NCBI RefSeq assembly: GCF_009687865.1
Contig: NZ_BLAE01000093.1
Span: 1-38,727 of the forward strand
Direction of reading: 5' to 3'
Source of the DNA: Acrocarpospora macrocephala
GTDB taxonomy: Bacteria; Actinomycetota; Actinomycetes; Streptosporangiales; Streptosporangiaceae
DNA: 38,727 bases
The position numbers and the translations under genes were made by a program. How positions within the stretch are numbered: position 1 is the stretch's first letter; each line of letters begins with the position of its first letter. The notes under the pieces are model-generated. The model saw nothing but the letters and a program-made list of their open reading frames with translations. It had not been told where the DNA came from and made no database searches. Positions 8,494 to 17,209 of this stretch are shown piece by piece.

Positions 8494-8937
8494 TTACTGG
8501 GCGATCTGGGTGATCGTGAAGGGCACCGGCGTCTGGGCCTGGTGCGGGTGCTCGGGACCGGCGTAGACCTTGAGCTTCTTGACCATCTTCCGGCCGAGGG
8601 CGTTCTTGGGCAGCATGCCCTTGACGGCCTTCTCGACGGCGCGGTCGGGGCGCTTCTCCATCAGCTCGCCGTACGTGACGGACCGCAGGCCGCCCGGGTA
8701 GCCGGAGTGCCGGTACGCCTTCTTCTGCTGCAGCTTGTTGCCGGTGAGGGCGACCTTGTCGGCGTTGATGACGATGACGAAGTCACCGGTGTCGACGTGG
8801 TTCGCGAAGATCGGCTTGTGCTTGCCACGGAGCAGGACCGCGACGTGGCTGGCCAACCGGCCGAGCACGACGTCGGTCGCGTCGATGACGTACCACTGAC
8901 GCTCGACCTCGTTGGGCTTCGGTGTGAACGTGCGCAC
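8494..8937 (-). CDS. rplM: 50S ribosomal protein uL13
   Basis: 147 residues from GTG 8937, preceded by GAAGG. The frame remains open upstream to 9072, but the family N-terminus ([19 protein letters not shown]) begins at 8937. Conserved L13 features are [32 protein letters not shown] and [12 protein letters not shown]. It binds 23S rRNA early in 50S assembly. It is the first gene of the rplM-rpsI-glmM operon, behind a leader of about 220 nt with two hairpins. Confidence 0.97.
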   Translation of the reverse strand: MRTFTPKPNEVERQWYVIDATDVVLGRLASHVAVLLRGKHKPIFANHVDTGDFVIVINADKVALTGNKLQQKKAYRHSGYPGGLRSVTYGELMEKRPDRAVEKAVKGMLPKNALGRKMVKKLKVYAGPEHPHQAQTPVPFTITQIAQ

Positions 8938-9016
8938 GGCAGTGCCTTCTGTTGGATGTGAACTCTCGGTAGGTTGCGCAGGCACACGGCGACAACCTTC
9001 CGTCTCCACTGACTCA

Positions 9017-9091
9017 CCCCACGAGCGTGGGGAGGACCATTTACGGGAGATGACGCCGGACGCGCCGTGCATCAGTCAGCGAAGGACTGAT
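9017..9091 (-). promoter_or_regulatory. Structured 5' leader of rplM, two hairpins
   Basis: Within the untranslated leader are two perfect short stems: CCCCAC/GTGGGG with a GAGC loop (9017-9032) and ATCAGTC/GACTGAT with a 7-nt loop (about 9071-9091). They could be an autoregulatory binding site for a product of the operon, but no match to a known leader family was established. Confidence 0.35.
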
Positions 9092-9161
9092 CCACACACA
9101 ACGAACTAGCAGACTACCGGTCTACCGGCCAAACGGCAAAACGATCAGCCCGAGTCGCGCG

Positions 9162-9192
9162 AGTCTAGGGCCTGACCGACCTGACTAGTCAA
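9162..9192 (-). promoter_or_regulatory. Sigma70-type promoter of rplM-rpsI-glmM
   Basis: On the minus strand, TTGACT (9192-9187) and TAGACT (9167-9162) are separated by 19 bp, one or two more than ideal. The box sequences fit the principal actinobacterial sigma factor, as does the str promoter at 38518-38546. Transcription would start near 9155, about 218 nt before rplM. Confidence 0.6.
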
Positions 9193-9211
9193 TCCCGTCA
9201 CCCTGTTCTCA

Positions 9212-9240
9212 TTTTCAACACGCCAGGAAATCCCTATATT
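9212..9240 (+). promoter_or_regulatory. Candidate promoter of CAP-domain gene
   Basis: TTTTCA (9212-9217) and TATATT (9235-9240) are 17 bp apart. The -10 box ends 10 nt before the ATG at 9251, so the mRNA would have almost no leader. It diverges from the rplM promoter about 20 bp away. Confidence 0.4.
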
Positions 9241-9250
9241 TGGCTGCGGA

Positions 9251-10036
9251 ATGTCGCAGCCCCCTCACACCCGGCATACCCAATGGACGTCCCGGCGCGG
9301 GACGCTCTTGGGCCTTGTCGCATGCGTGACGGCGGTTCTGCTGCTCGGCATCGTGATCGGCCGCCTGACCATGACCCCGGCCGGCAGCGACGAGGTCTTC
9401 CTGCGCAACAACGAGCCGACACCGCAGGCCAAGGCGTCCACCACGCCGGCCCCGGCCAAGCGGCGGCACCTGTCCGCGCTCGCCCCGGTGGCCCGCGCCG
9501 TCACCCCGGACGCCGCCCCCGCCACCGGCCAGGCCGCCACCCCCGGCGAGAAGCCGCGCAACCGTTCGAACAACATGATCGACGGCTCGTACGGCGGCGA
9601 CCAGACCAGCACCCACAACGGCGACGAGCTCTCCTCCTCCGACAGCGGCTCCCTGGTCACGCTGGAGAACGAGGTGGTCGCCCTGGTCAACGCCGAGCGC
9701 GCGAAGAAGAACGGCTGCGTCCCGCTCCGGATCGACCAGCGCCTGGTCCAGTCGGCCAGGACCCACTCGGACGAGATGGCCGCCTCCGGCTCCTTCGTTC
9801 ATGAGTCCCCCAACGGCGCCACCCCCTGGCAGCGCATGGCCCGGGCCGGTTACCAGCATGGCGGCGCGGAGAACATCGCCCGCGGCTACCAGACCGCCCA
9901 GGAGGCCGTACGCGGCTGGATGGCCAGCTCCACCCACCGCGGCAACATCCTCAACTGCCGCCTCACCGCCACCGGCGTCGGCGTCACCCTCGGCCCGGAA
10001 GGCCCCTGGTGGACGCAGGACTTCGGCTACCCCTGA
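9251..10036 (+). CDS. Membrane-anchored CAP-domain (YkwD-like) protein
   Basis: 261 residues. A short cytoplasmic segment is followed by one hydrophobic helix at about 18-37 (GLVACVTAVLLLGIVIG), which is a signal anchor. A Pro/Ala/Thr-rich linker extends to about residue 135. The CAP/SCP domain fills the C-terminus (about 137-261), with LVNAERAKKNGC, HSDEMAASGSFVHES, GAENIARGY, a THRGNIL motif and a final WWTQDFGYP. These carry the His and Glu residues that line the CAP cavity. Bacterial CAP proteins are exported and mostly of unknown function, and this one should face the cell exterior. It precedes two membrane proteins with their own starts and may be functionally linked to them, but there is no overlap or common promoter to prove it. 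Confidence 0.9.
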   Translation: MSQPPHTRHTQWTSRRGTLLGLVACVTAVLLLGIVIGRLTMTPAGSDEVFLRNNEPTPQAKASTTPAPAKRRHLSALAPVARAVTPDAAPATGQAATPGEKPRNRSNNMIDGSYGGDQTSTHNGDELSSSDSGSLVTLENEVVALVNAERAKKNGCVPLRIDQRLVQSARTHSDEMAASGSFVHESPNGATPWQRMARAGYQHGGAENIARGYQTAQEAVRGWMASSTHRGNILNCRLTATGVGVTLGPEGPWWTQDFGYP

Positions 10037-10085
10037 CGGCACTGACGGTATTCCTGACCGGTCCGCATCTGATGGGATAGGCGGC

Positions 10086-10091
10086 TAATCT
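10086..10091 (+). promoter_or_regulatory. Candidate -10 box, leaderless start
   Basis: TAATCT lies 6 nt before the ATG at 10098, and no ribosome binding site is visible. No clear -35 was found at normal distance. Confidence 0.4.
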
Positions 10092-10097
10092 CAGGCC

Positions 10098-10835
10098 ATG
10101 GGTTCCCGCGACTACCCGACATCCTCCCTCTGGCGCCCCCCGGTGATCATCGCCGCCATCGCCATCGGCCTGGTCCTCGTCGTGGCCGTCACCTTCTGGG
10201 TCTCCGCCAGCGGCGAGAAGGCCCCCGAGGCGATCGCCGCCCCGAAGGCGACCCCATCACTCCCCGAGGGCCCCACCGGCCAGTACGGCTACGCCGCGGC
10301 CCGCAAGACCGACCCGAAACCCCTCACCGCCAAAGAGCTCTTCGGCAAGGCCAAGTTCACCAGCGAGGGGCGGTCTTACCAGCGGACCACCCACAAGTCC
10401 GACAAGGTCTGCAAGGGCGCCATCTCCGGGGCGAAACTCGAGAAGGCGCTCAAGGACGCGGGTTGCAACCAGCTCATCCGGGCCAGCTTCCGGGACGCCA
10501 AGGGCCTGGTCATCGGCACCGTCGGGGTCGCCAACCTGAAGACCTCCGCGGGCGCCAAGAAGGTCGCGAACGCGGGCGCCGGGGCGGAGAGGAAGGACTT
10601 CCTCAAGCCGCTGCCCGGCAAGGATGAGATCAGCAAGTTCCTCGGCCAGGGCGAGGCGTACGCGGGCGGCTGGTATCACGGGCACTACGCGGTGCTGCTC
10701 TGGTTCCAGTTCAAGGACGGGCACAAACCGAAGAAGTCCGAGCTCAAGCGGCTCAACCAGGCCGCCGTGGACATCACCAACCTGACCGTTTTCGCGGCCC
10801 TGGACACCCGTTCCATCAGCGGCGCCCCCGCCTGA
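10098..10835 (+). CDS. Single-pass membrane protein with paired-Cys outer domain
   Basis: 245 residues, with no family I recognise. One membrane helix at about 14-35 (PVIIAAIAIGLVLVVAVTFW) is followed by a short Pro/Ala linker and an extracytoplasmic domain of about 170 residues. That domain has two cysteines (C105 and C123), plausibly a disulfide. The domain aligns by eye with the C-terminal domain of the next gene: LT..E.F..A at the start, GR..R, the cysteine pair 18 residues apart, a following RA-aromatic motif, GG...G, and DGH.P near the end. The two genes therefore look like a tandem duplication, only one of which has the long Trp-repeat region. Its role is unknown; an envelope-associated function is inferred from topology only. 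Confidence 0.8.
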   Translation: MGSRDYPTSSLWRPPVIIAAIAIGLVLVVAVTFWVSASGEKAPEAIAAPKATPSLPEGPTGQYGYAAARKTDPKPLTAKELFGKAKFTSEGRSYQRTTHKSDKVCKGAISGAKLEKALKDAGCNQLIRASFRDAKGLVIGTVGVANLKTSAGAKKVANAGAGAERKDFLKPLPGKDEISKFLGQGEAYAGGWYHGHYAVLLWFQFKDGHKPKKSELKRLNQAAVDITNLTVFAALDTRSISGAPA

Positions 10836-10893
10836 GAGGCTCGGGAGCCCTGCGGAAACGCCCATAGCGGCACGCCGATCTCGTCTGCGCCGA

Positions 10894-10899
10894 TACGCT
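10894..10899 (+). promoter_or_regulatory. Candidate -10 box, leaderless start
   Basis: TACGCT is followed by 7 nt and the ATG at 10907. The geometry matches the boxes at 3136 and 10086. No -35 is evident. Confidence 0.35.
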
Positions 10900-10906
10900 T
10901 CCGCCT

Positions 10907-13756
10907 ATGCGTGGCCAGGATCCGGGTTCCGAACACGACTACGACCGCAGCGGTCCCGCGGCCTCGGCGGTCCCTCCGCCGAGCTTCGGGCAGTCCGGTC
11001 GTGGCGACGACCTGCAGTTGAACGCGGGCTCCCCGTGGCGCCCCGGCTACAGCTGGTTCTCGGCGCCCATCCGGGAAGACGACATGACGTGGTCACCCTC
11101 CGTCCCGGAACCTCCCGGGCCTATCGTGGGGTCCGCGCCCGCCAGGAACCATGACCCGGCATGGTCGCCCTCTGTCCCGGACATTGCCGGGGAGGGCGCG
11201 TCCAGCCGGAATGACCTGGCATGGTCGCCCTCCATCCCGGAAGCCCCCGGGCCTGTCGTGGGGTCCACGCCCGCCAGTAACCATGACCCGGCATGGTCAT
11301 CCTCCGCCCCGGACGTTGCCGAGGAGGGCGCGTCCAGCCGCAATGACCTGGCATGGTCGTCCTCCATCCCGGAATCTCCCGGGCCTGTCGTGGAGTCCAC
11401 GCCCGCCAGGAACCATGACCCGGCATGGTCATCCTCCGCCCCGGAAGGCCACGGGCCCGTCGTAGAAGCCGCACCAACCGCGTGGTCGTCCTCCGTCCCG
11501 GAAGTTCCCGGGCCTGTTGTAGAAGCCGCACCAACCGCATGGTCGTCCTCCTTCCCGGGAACTTCTGGGCCCGCGGTGGAGGCCGCGCCGCCGGTGATTC
11601 CGGGGGCTCCGCCGTGGCAGCCGCCGCCCGCGTTCACCGCGGCCGCCGCTGGGATGCAGGTGTGGCCCGGTGCGAACGACTCCGCCGACCAGCCCGTCTG
11701 GCCCGCTGCCACTGGCGAGTCGATGGGCGACCCCGCCGGATGGCCGCCCCCGACCACGCCTTCATCTCCGGCTTCGCCTCAACCTTCGGTTCAATCGTCG
11801 CCCCCGCCCGGATCCGCGTCTTCATCCTTGCCCCCGTCCGAGCCGTCACCCCCGCACTCGTCCGGCTACTCGCCCTCGTCGGAGCCTCAGCCCGAGTCCT
11901 CCGAGGCTTCCAGGTCGGGGCTGCCGTTATTGCCCGAGTGGCCCGCGAGCGCCGCCGTCGAGGCGGAGGCAGAGGCGGCGCAGGAGCCGGTCCGGTCTGG
12001 TGAGCGCGGGGACGTTCCGGTCTGGCCGCCGCGCCTGCCCGGCGAGGCCGTGCACGACGAGGATGCCGAGGGCGACGATCCTCCGGTGGTGCCCCGGCAC
12101 TGGCCGCCCACCGAGAACCCCGGCCCGACCTTGCGCCCGTGGTCCGCGCCCGGCCGGTTGCCCGCCACCTCGGAAAACGAGCCGCCCGGAGAGACACTCC
12201 CGCCCTCCCCGGAGCCGGATGCGCCGGTGTGGCCGTCGGCGGTAGGCGCGCACGCGAGTTCCGAGCCCACCATTGCCGAACCGGCCGCCTCCGAAGCCCT
12301 GGCCACCGAAGCCCTGGCCACCGAGCCTGCCGCGCCCGGCACTTCAGGTGCCTTCGAACCGGAGCCGGTCGGGCAGCACTGGCCCAGTTTCGGTTCCTGG
12401 CCGTCCGTTCCCGAGGCCCGGGTGGCGGAAGCCGTACCGGCGGAGGAGCTGGCGGACGGGGCCGAGGAATCGCATGAGGTCATCCCGGAGACGAGCGCCG
12501 GCGTGCCGTCCTGGCCCGAAGCCCGCCCCGAAGACCAGAACGTCCCGCACAGCCAGAGCATCCCAGACAGCCAGCACGGCCAGGGCACCCCGGGTAACCA
12601 GCAGGACCAGGGCAACCAGCACAGCCAGGGCAGTTCGGACAGCCAAGGCGGTTCGGACGGCCAAGGCAGCCTGGAAGGCCCGGACGGTCAGAGCGGCAGC
12701 CCGGACGAGGCTCAGGAGGATGAGCGGGATCAGGTCACCCTGCCTGGGGAGCGGGAAGCCGGGCTGACCTGGCCCGCCGAGTCCACCGAGTGGCCGCCAG
12801 GCCCGGGCAGGTGGCGTTCCGCGGTGCCGATGCCGCCCCCGGCCGAGGAAACCGTGGCCGAGACCACGATCCCGCGCCGCGAGGTGATGTTCCCGGTCAC
12901 CGACTCGACGCCCCCGCCGCTCCGGCGCATTCACGGCGAGAACACCCCGGCCGAGGGCATCGTCCTGCCGCCCGTACCGCAGCAGCAGGCCTTCCGCCGC
13001 CAGCAACTGCCGCCCCCGCCCAAAACCGAGGAGCGTTCGTCCGGCGGCGCGGGCCGCAAGGCGGTGCTCGCGCTCTGCTCGGTGATCGTGGTGGGCGCGA
13101 TCGGCACCGCGGCCTACTTCGCCTACACCGACGCGGGCGACCCGGCCGCAACCGGCAAAGCCCCCACGGTCACCGGCGCACCCGCCGTCTCGGCCGAGGC
13201 CCCCGATCCCGCACCCGTGACAGCGGCCGTGCTGGACTCAGAAGCCACCGACCCCCGCAAACTGACCCTCGCTGAAGCGTTCCCGGACGCCCGGATCAGC
13301 GTGGACGGCCGAACCTTCCGCCGCGTCAAGGTGAACATCACCGACAAGTGTGAGGAGGCCGCCGCCGGCGCCTTCGCCGAGGCCCTCGCCCAGCAACAGT
13401 GCCGCCGAGTCCTCCGCGCCACCTACGTGGACAACCGCAAGCAGTACGCGGTCACGACCGGTATCGCCGTCCTCCCCACCAAGGAAGCCGCCCTGGTGGT
13501 CGACAAAACCAAAAACCTGGGCGGCAACCTCTGGTTCCGCGGCCTGGACGGCGACCCCGACACCGGCGCCGACCGGGTCTCCATCTCCGGCGGCTACGCG
13601 GCAGGCATGGTCTGGGGCCGCTACATCGTCTTCAGCTACGCCACCTACGCCGACGGCCACACCCCAGTCGAAAAGGAAAAGGACCTCGGCCCAGTAAGCG
13701 GCGCCTTCCGCGACCACACCGCCGAAATAATCGAAAAACGCATCGCCGACTCTTAG
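10907..13756 (+). CDS. Large membrane protein with Trp/Pro repeat region
   Basis: 949 residues. The first 700 or so are low complexity, rich in Pro, Ser, Glu, Ala and Trp, and should be disordered and cytoplasmic. Residues 62-212 hold eight repeats centred on W-S-x-S-x-P. Later parts have many isolated VWP or SWP tripeptides, and a Gln/Ser/Gly/Asp-rich run lies near 545-600. One membrane helix at about 719-741 (AVLALCSVIVVGAIGTAAYF) is followed by an outer domain (about 785-949) homologous to that of the preceding gene, with the cysteine pair C815/C832 and a YADGHTP motif. The long regularly Trp-spaced inner segment suggests multivalent binding, but that is inference. No enzyme motif is present. 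The other frames across it are shadows of the same GC-rich repeats. Confidence 0.85.
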   Translation: MRGQDPGSEHDYDRSGPAASAVPPPSFGQSGRGDDLQLNAGSPWRPGYSWFSAPIREDDMTWSPSVPEPPGPIVGSAPARNHDPAWSPSVPDIAGEGASSRNDLAWSPSIPEAPGPVVGSTPASNHDPAWSSSAPDVAEEGASSRNDLAWSSSIPESPGPVVESTPARNHDPAWSSSAPEGHGPVVEAAPTAWSSSVPEVPGPVVEAAPTAWSSSFPGTSGPAVEAAPPVIPGAPPWQPPPAFTAAAAGMQVWPGANDSADQPVWPAATGESMGDPAGWPPPTTPSSPASPQPSVQSSPPPGSASSSLPPSEPSPPHSSGYSPSSEPQPESSEASRSGLPLLPEWPASAAVEAEAEAAQEPVRSGERGDVPVWPPRLPGEAVHDEDAEGDDPPVVPRHWPPTENPGPTLRPWSAPGRLPATSENEPPGETLPPSPEPDAPVWPSAVGAHASSEPTIAEPAASEALATEALATEPAAPGTSGAFEPEPVGQHWPSFGSWPSVPEARVAEAVPAEELADGAEESHEVIPETSAGVPSWPEARPEDQNVPHSQSIPDSQHGQGTPGNQQDQGNQHSQGSSDSQGGSDGQGSLEGPDGQSGSPDEAQEDERDQVTLPGEREAGLTWPAESTEWPPGPGRWRSAVPMPPPAEETVAETTIPRREVMFPVTDSTPPPLRRIHGENTPAEGIVLPPVPQQQAFRRQQLPPPPKTEERSSGGAGRKAVLALCSVIVVGAIGTAAYFAYTDAGDPAATGKAPTVTGAPAVSAEAPDPAPVTAAVLDSEATDPRKLTLAEAFPDARISVDGRTFRRVKVNITDKCEEAAAGAFAEALAQQQCRRVLRATYVDNRKQYAVTTGIAVLPTKEAALVVDKTKNLGGNLWFRGLDGDPDTGADRVSISGGYAAGMVWGRYIVFSYATYADGHTPVEKEKDLGPVSGAFRDHTAEIIEKRIADS
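11087..11575 (+). repeat. In-frame tandem repeats encoding W-S-x-S-x-P units
   Basis: Tryptophan codons open eight units at residues 62, 86, 106, 130, 150, 174, 193 and 212. Spacing alternates 24/20 residues, giving a higher-order unit of 44 residues (132 bp), then changes to 19/19. The nucleotide sequence is also closely repeated, for example ATGACCTGGCATGGTCG at about 11211 and 11343. Confidence 0.9.
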
Positions 13757-13940
13757 GGCCCGCAGCGAATTGACCTGCGTGCTCACCAAGTGTTCGCCGA
13801 GGCCAGAGGCCTGAAATCTATATGCGGGCTCTAACAGGGCGCGCTACAGACTGCCGCTCTTGGCGCCGGTGCGGCGAGAAGCATCGCCTGCGTGAACGGT
13901 GCCGGATTACGGCGAATAGCCCGGCGACCTGCTCATTTCG

Positions 13941-14753
13941 TTAGGTGTTCGCGGCGAGATCGCGCACTCGGCGGGTTTGCAGGGCTCGTAGGGCCAGTTC
14001 GGGGTCTGGTGGGTAGCGGACTTCTTCCAGGGTGAGGCCGAGAGCGGGTGCCACGTGGATGCCGGAGTCTCGTTCTGCGCGGGCTAGGGCTTCGGCGGGC
14101 CATTCGACTGGGCGGCGGCCCTCGCCGACTGCTAGGAGGGAGCCGACCAGGGCGCGGACCATTGAATGGCAGAAGGCGTCCGCGACGACTGTGGCCAGGA
14201 GTACGCCGTCGGAAGCGCGGGTCCAGTCCAGGCGCTGGAGTTCTCTGATCGTGGTGGCGCCTTCGCGTTTCTTGCAGAATGCGGCGAAGTCGTGTTCGCC
14301 GAGGAGGCGGGTGGCGGCGGCGTTCAGCAGGTCCACGTCGAGTGGGCGGTTGTGCCAGTAGATGTCGCGCCGACGTAGCGGATCCACGCCGCCGGGGGCG
14401 TCCGCGACGCGGTAGCCGTACCGGCGGGAAAGGGCCGAGAAGCGGGCGTCGAAACCGGTAGGAGCCACGGACAGCCGATGAACCCTGACATCTAGGCTCA
14501 ATACCCCGGCGAGGCGTCGCAGCAGCGCAGGGAGCTCCACATCGGCCTCCAGGTCCACGTGCGCGACCTGGCCGCGCGCGTGCACTCCGGCGTCGGTGCG
14601 GCCGGCGACCGTCAGTGCGGGCGCCGGATCCACCCGGAGAATTCGGCCGAGCGCCTGCTCAATCTCGCCCTGCACGGTCCTGCGGCCCGGCTGCCGTGCC
14701 CACCCGGAGAAATCCGTGCCGTCATACCCCAGATCCAGGCGCAACCTGACCAT
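13941..14753 (-). CDS. truA: tRNA pseudouridine(38-40) synthase TruA
   Basis: 270 residues. It isomerises uridines 38-40 in the tRNA anticodon arm. The catalytic aspartate is D54 in GRTDAGVHA, the N-terminal strand [15 protein letters not shown] is typical, and later motifs are [16 protein letters not shown] and [18 protein letters not shown] chose ATG 14753 because a GGAGAGG ribosome binding site lies just upstream. The earlier ATG at 14771 would put that site inside the gene and add residues foreign to the family. It follows rplQ at the end of the alpha operon, with a terminator-like hairpin between them. Confidence 0.95.
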   Translation of the reverse strand: MVRLRLDLGYDGTDFSGWARQPGRRTVQGEIEQALGRILRVDPAPALTVAGRTDAGVHARGQVAHVDLEADVELPALLRRLAGVLSLDVRVHRLSVAPTGFDARFSALSRRYGYRVADAPGGVDPLRRRDIYWHNRPLDVDLLNAAATRLLGEHDFAAFCKKREGATTIRELQRLDWTRASDGVLLATVVADAFCHSMVRALVGSLLAVGEGRRPVEWPAEALARAERDSGIHVAPALGLTLEEVRYPPDPELALRALQTRRVRDLAANT

Positions 14754-14778
14754 CGGATCCTCTCCCATCAAAACAAAC

Positions 14779-14809
14779 GGGTCCGGCGCCCTGAGCGGAC
14801 ACCGGACCC
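14779..14809 (-). terminator. Hairpin with U-rich tail between rplQ and truA
   Basis: On the minus strand, GGGTCCGG pairs perfectly with CCGGACCC around a 15-nt centre and is followed by GTTTGTTTTG. This is the best intrinsic-type terminator in the window. It sits 26 nt before truA, so it may attenuate rather than end transcription. Confidence 0.65.
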
Positions 14810-14826
14810 ATCAAGAACCTGAAATA

Positions 14827-15357
14827 TCAGGCTTCGTCCTTCTTGGCCTCGGGAGCCTCAGCGGCTTCCGGAGCCTCGGTGGTCTCAGCGGCGGCCTCAG
14901 CAGGAGCCTCAGCCGTGGCCGGAGCCTCCTCAACCTCCGCGTCGGCCTTCGGAGCGACCGGCTCAGCCGGAGCCGCCTTCGCGACCTTGACCGGGTTCAT
15001 CGGCTCGGTCACCAGCTCGATGATCGCCATCGGGGCGTTGTCGCCCTTCCGGGGACCGATCTTGGTGATCCGGGTGTAGCCACCGGGACGCTCGGCGAAC
15101 GTCGGGGCGATCTCCGCGAACAGGTGGTGAATGACACCCTTGTCACGGACGATCGTCATGACCTGGCGACGGTTGTGCAGGTCGCCCTTCTTCGCCTTGG
15201 TGATCAGCCGCTCGGCCAGCGGGCGGAGCCGCTTGGCCTTGGCCTCGGTGGTACGGATCCGGCCGTGCTGGAACAGCTGAGTGGCGAGGTTCGACAGGAT
15301 CAGCCGCTCGTGCGCCGGGCCACCGCCGAGGCGGGCGCCCTTGGTGGGCTTGGGCAT
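14827..15357 (-). CDS. rplQ: 50S ribosomal protein bL17
   Basis: 176 residues. The conserved L17 core covers about residues 1-117 ([18 protein letters not shown], then [18 protein letters not shown] and [19 protein letters not shown]). The last 55-60 residues form an Ala/Glu/Pro-rich acidic tail not present in E. coli L17 (127 residues); such tails are common in actinobacteria. The ATG at 15357 has AAGGAG about 7 nt upstream. bL17 lies near the peptide exit tunnel. The gene follows rpoA by 85 nt. Confidence 0.97.
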   Translation of the reverse strand: MPKPTKGARLGGGPAHERLILSNLATQLFQHGRIRTTEAKAKRLRPLAERLITKAKKGDLHNRRQVMTIVRDKGVIHHLFAEIAPTFAERPGGYTRITKIGPRKGDNAPMAIIELVTEPMNPVKVAKAAPAEPVAPKADAEVEEAPATAEAPAEAAAETTEAPEAAEAPEAKKDEA

Positions 15358-15442
15358 GGAATGCTCCTTGGAGATAACCCGCCCCGGCCGTATCAGGTAC
15401 CGGGGTCGGGCCGATCGGCGAGCCGATCGTTACGTGAAATTT

Positions 15443-16459
15443 CTAGTACTGCTCGGTCTCGATGAAGCCGCCGTCCTCATCGTCGTACCCGCCGCCGGCG
15501 ACCGCGGTGGGGTCGAATCCGGGCGGGGAGTCCTTGAGGGCGAGGCCCATCTCGTGCAGCTTCTGCTTGACCTCTTCGATGGACTTGGCACCGAAGTTCC
15601 TTATGTCGAGCAGGTCCTGCTCGCTGCGCGCCACGAGCTCACCCACGGTGTGGATGCCCTCGCGCTTGAGGCAGTTGTAGGAGCGGACCGTGAGGTTCAG
15701 CTCCTCGATCGGCAGCGCCAGATCGGCGGCCAGAGCCGCGTCGGTCGGCGACGGGCCGATGTCGATGCCCTCGGCCTCGACGTTGAGCTCGCGGGCCAGG
15801 CCGAAGAGCTCGACGAGGGTCTTACCGGCCGAGGCCACCGCGTCGCGGGGCTTCATGCACGGCTTGGTCTCGACGTCGAGGATCAGGCGGTCGAAGTCCG
15901 TGCGCTGCTCGACACGGGTGGCCTCGACCTTGTAGGTGACCTTGAGGACCGGGGAGTAGATCGAGTCGATCGGAATGCGCCCGATCTCCTGGCCCGGCTG
16001 CTTGTTCTGCGCGGCGGAGACGTAGCCGCGACCGCGCTCGACGGTCAGCTCCATCTCCAGCTTCGCCTTGCCGTTCAGCGTGGCGATGTGCAGGTCGGGG
16101 TTGTGCACCTCGACACCGGCCGGAGGCGCGATGTCGGCGGCGGTGACCTCGCCAGGGCCCTGCTTGCGCAGGTACATGACCACCGGCTCGTCATGCTCGG
16201 ACGAGACCACCAGCGCCTTCAGGTTCAGGATGATGTCGGTGACATCCTCCTTGACCCCGGGGACGGTGGAGAACTCGTGCAGCACGCCCTCGATGCGGAT
16301 GCTCGTGACGGCCGCGCCCGGAATGGACGAGAGCAGCGTGCGGCGGACCGAGTTGCCGATGGTGTAGCCGAAGCCCGGCTCCAGCGGCTCGATGACGAAC
16401 TTGGAGCGGTGCTCTTCGAGAGATTCCTCGACGAGGCTGGGACGCTGTGCGATAAGCAT
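15443..16459 (-). CDS. rpoA: RNA polymerase subunit alpha
   Basis: 338 residues. The N-terminal assembly domain runs to about 230, with [20 protein letters not shown]-type sequence (here [16 protein letters not shown]) that dimerises and nucleates beta and beta' binding. The C-terminal domain (about 250-320) holds the helix-hairpin-helix part [17 protein letters not shown]...[16 protein letters not shown], which contacts UP elements and activators. A short Gly/Asp/Glu tail ends the protein. The ATG at 16459 follows GAGGAG. It lies in the usual rpsD-rpoA-rplQ order. Confidence 0.98.
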   Translation of the reverse strand: MLIAQRPSLVEESLEEHRSKFVIEPLEPGFGYTIGNSVRRTLLSSIPGAAVTSIRIEGVLHEFSTVPGVKEDVTDIILNLKALVVSSEHDEPVVMYLRKQGPGEVTAADIAPPAGVEVHNPDLHIATLNGKAKLEMELTVERGRGYVSAAQNKQPGQEIGRIPIDSIYSPVLKVTYKVEATRVEQRTDFDRLILDVETKPCMKPRDAVASAGKTLVELFGLARELNVEAEGIDIGPSPTDAALAADLALPIEELNLTVRSYNCLKREGIHTVGELVARSEQDLLDIRNFGAKSIEEVKQKLHEMGLALKDSPPGFDPTAVAGGGYDDEDGGFIETEQY

Positions 16460-16564
16460 GCGTTTTCTCCTCTTTCACGGCGACGCCCGCTATTTGACGC
16501 CGCTCGCCTACAACCATGATGCCGCACGACCCGCGATGCGCGGGCCGTGCGGCAAAGACAAGCC

Positions 16565-17191
16565 TTACTTCGAGTAAAGCTCGACGATGAGCTGCTCCTG
16601 GACCAGCGTGTCGATCTGCTGGCGGACCGGGAGCTGGTGCACGAGGATGCGCATGGCCTCCGAGGAGACCCCCAGCCACGCCGGAACGGTCTTGTCCCCG
16701 GCGGTGGCCCGAGCCACCTCGTACGGCAGCAGGTTGCGCGACTTCTCCCGCACCTCGACGATGTCGTGCTCGCGCACGCGGTACGACGGGATGTCGACCT
16801 TCTTGCCGTTCACCAGCACGTGCCCGTGGCGGACCTGCTGGCGGGCGGCGTCGCGGGACTCCGCGAATCCGGCGCGGTAGACCACGTTGTCGAGACGGCT
16901 CTCCAGGATCTGGAGGAGGTTCTCGCCGGTCTTGCCGGACTTGCGGTTGGCTTCCTCGTAGTAGTTGCGGAACTGCCGCTCGAGGATGCCGTAGATGCGG
17001 CGGGTCTTCTGCTTCTCCCGGAGCTGGAGCTGGTACTCCGACTCCTTGGGACGGCCTCGGCCGTGCTCACCCGGCGGGTAAGGACGGATCTCGATGGGGC
17101 ATTTCGCGGACTCGCACTTCTTACCCTTGAGGAAGAGCTTGGTCTTCTCCCGACGGCAGAGCTTGCAGTCCGCACCCGTGTAACGAGCCAT
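16565..17191 (-). CDS. rpsD: 30S ribosomal protein uS4, zinc-binding form
   Basis: 208 residues. C9, C12, C26 and C31 make a CxxC...C-x4-C zinc site near the N-terminus, so this is the zinc-dependent form. The S4 RNA-binding domain follows ([30 protein letters not shown]). uS4 nucleates 30S assembly and lines the mRNA entry channel with uS3 and uS5. The ATG at 17191 has AGGAG upstream. Confidence 0.97.
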   Translation of the reverse strand: MARYTGADCKLCRREKTKLFLKGKKCESAKCPIEIRPYPPGEHGRGRPKESEYQLQLREKQKTRRIYGILERQFRNYYEEANRKSGKTGENLLQILESRLDNVVYRAGFAESRDAARQQVRHGHVLVNGKKVDIPSYRVREHDIVEVREKSRNLLPYEVARATAGDKTVPAWLGVSSEAMRILVHQLPVRQQIDTLVQEQLIVELYSK

Positions 17192-17209
17192 TGTTCTCTA
17201 ATCTCCTGG

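Noticed and set aside
11087-11575. Tandem repeats considered as a CRISPR array
   Set aside because: The repeats stay in frame with a long gene, the spacing follows codons, and there are no unique spacers or cas genes.
14754-14771. Upstream ATG for truA
   Set aside because: The ribosome binding site GGAGAGG would lie inside the coding region; ATG 14753 fits both the site and the family start.
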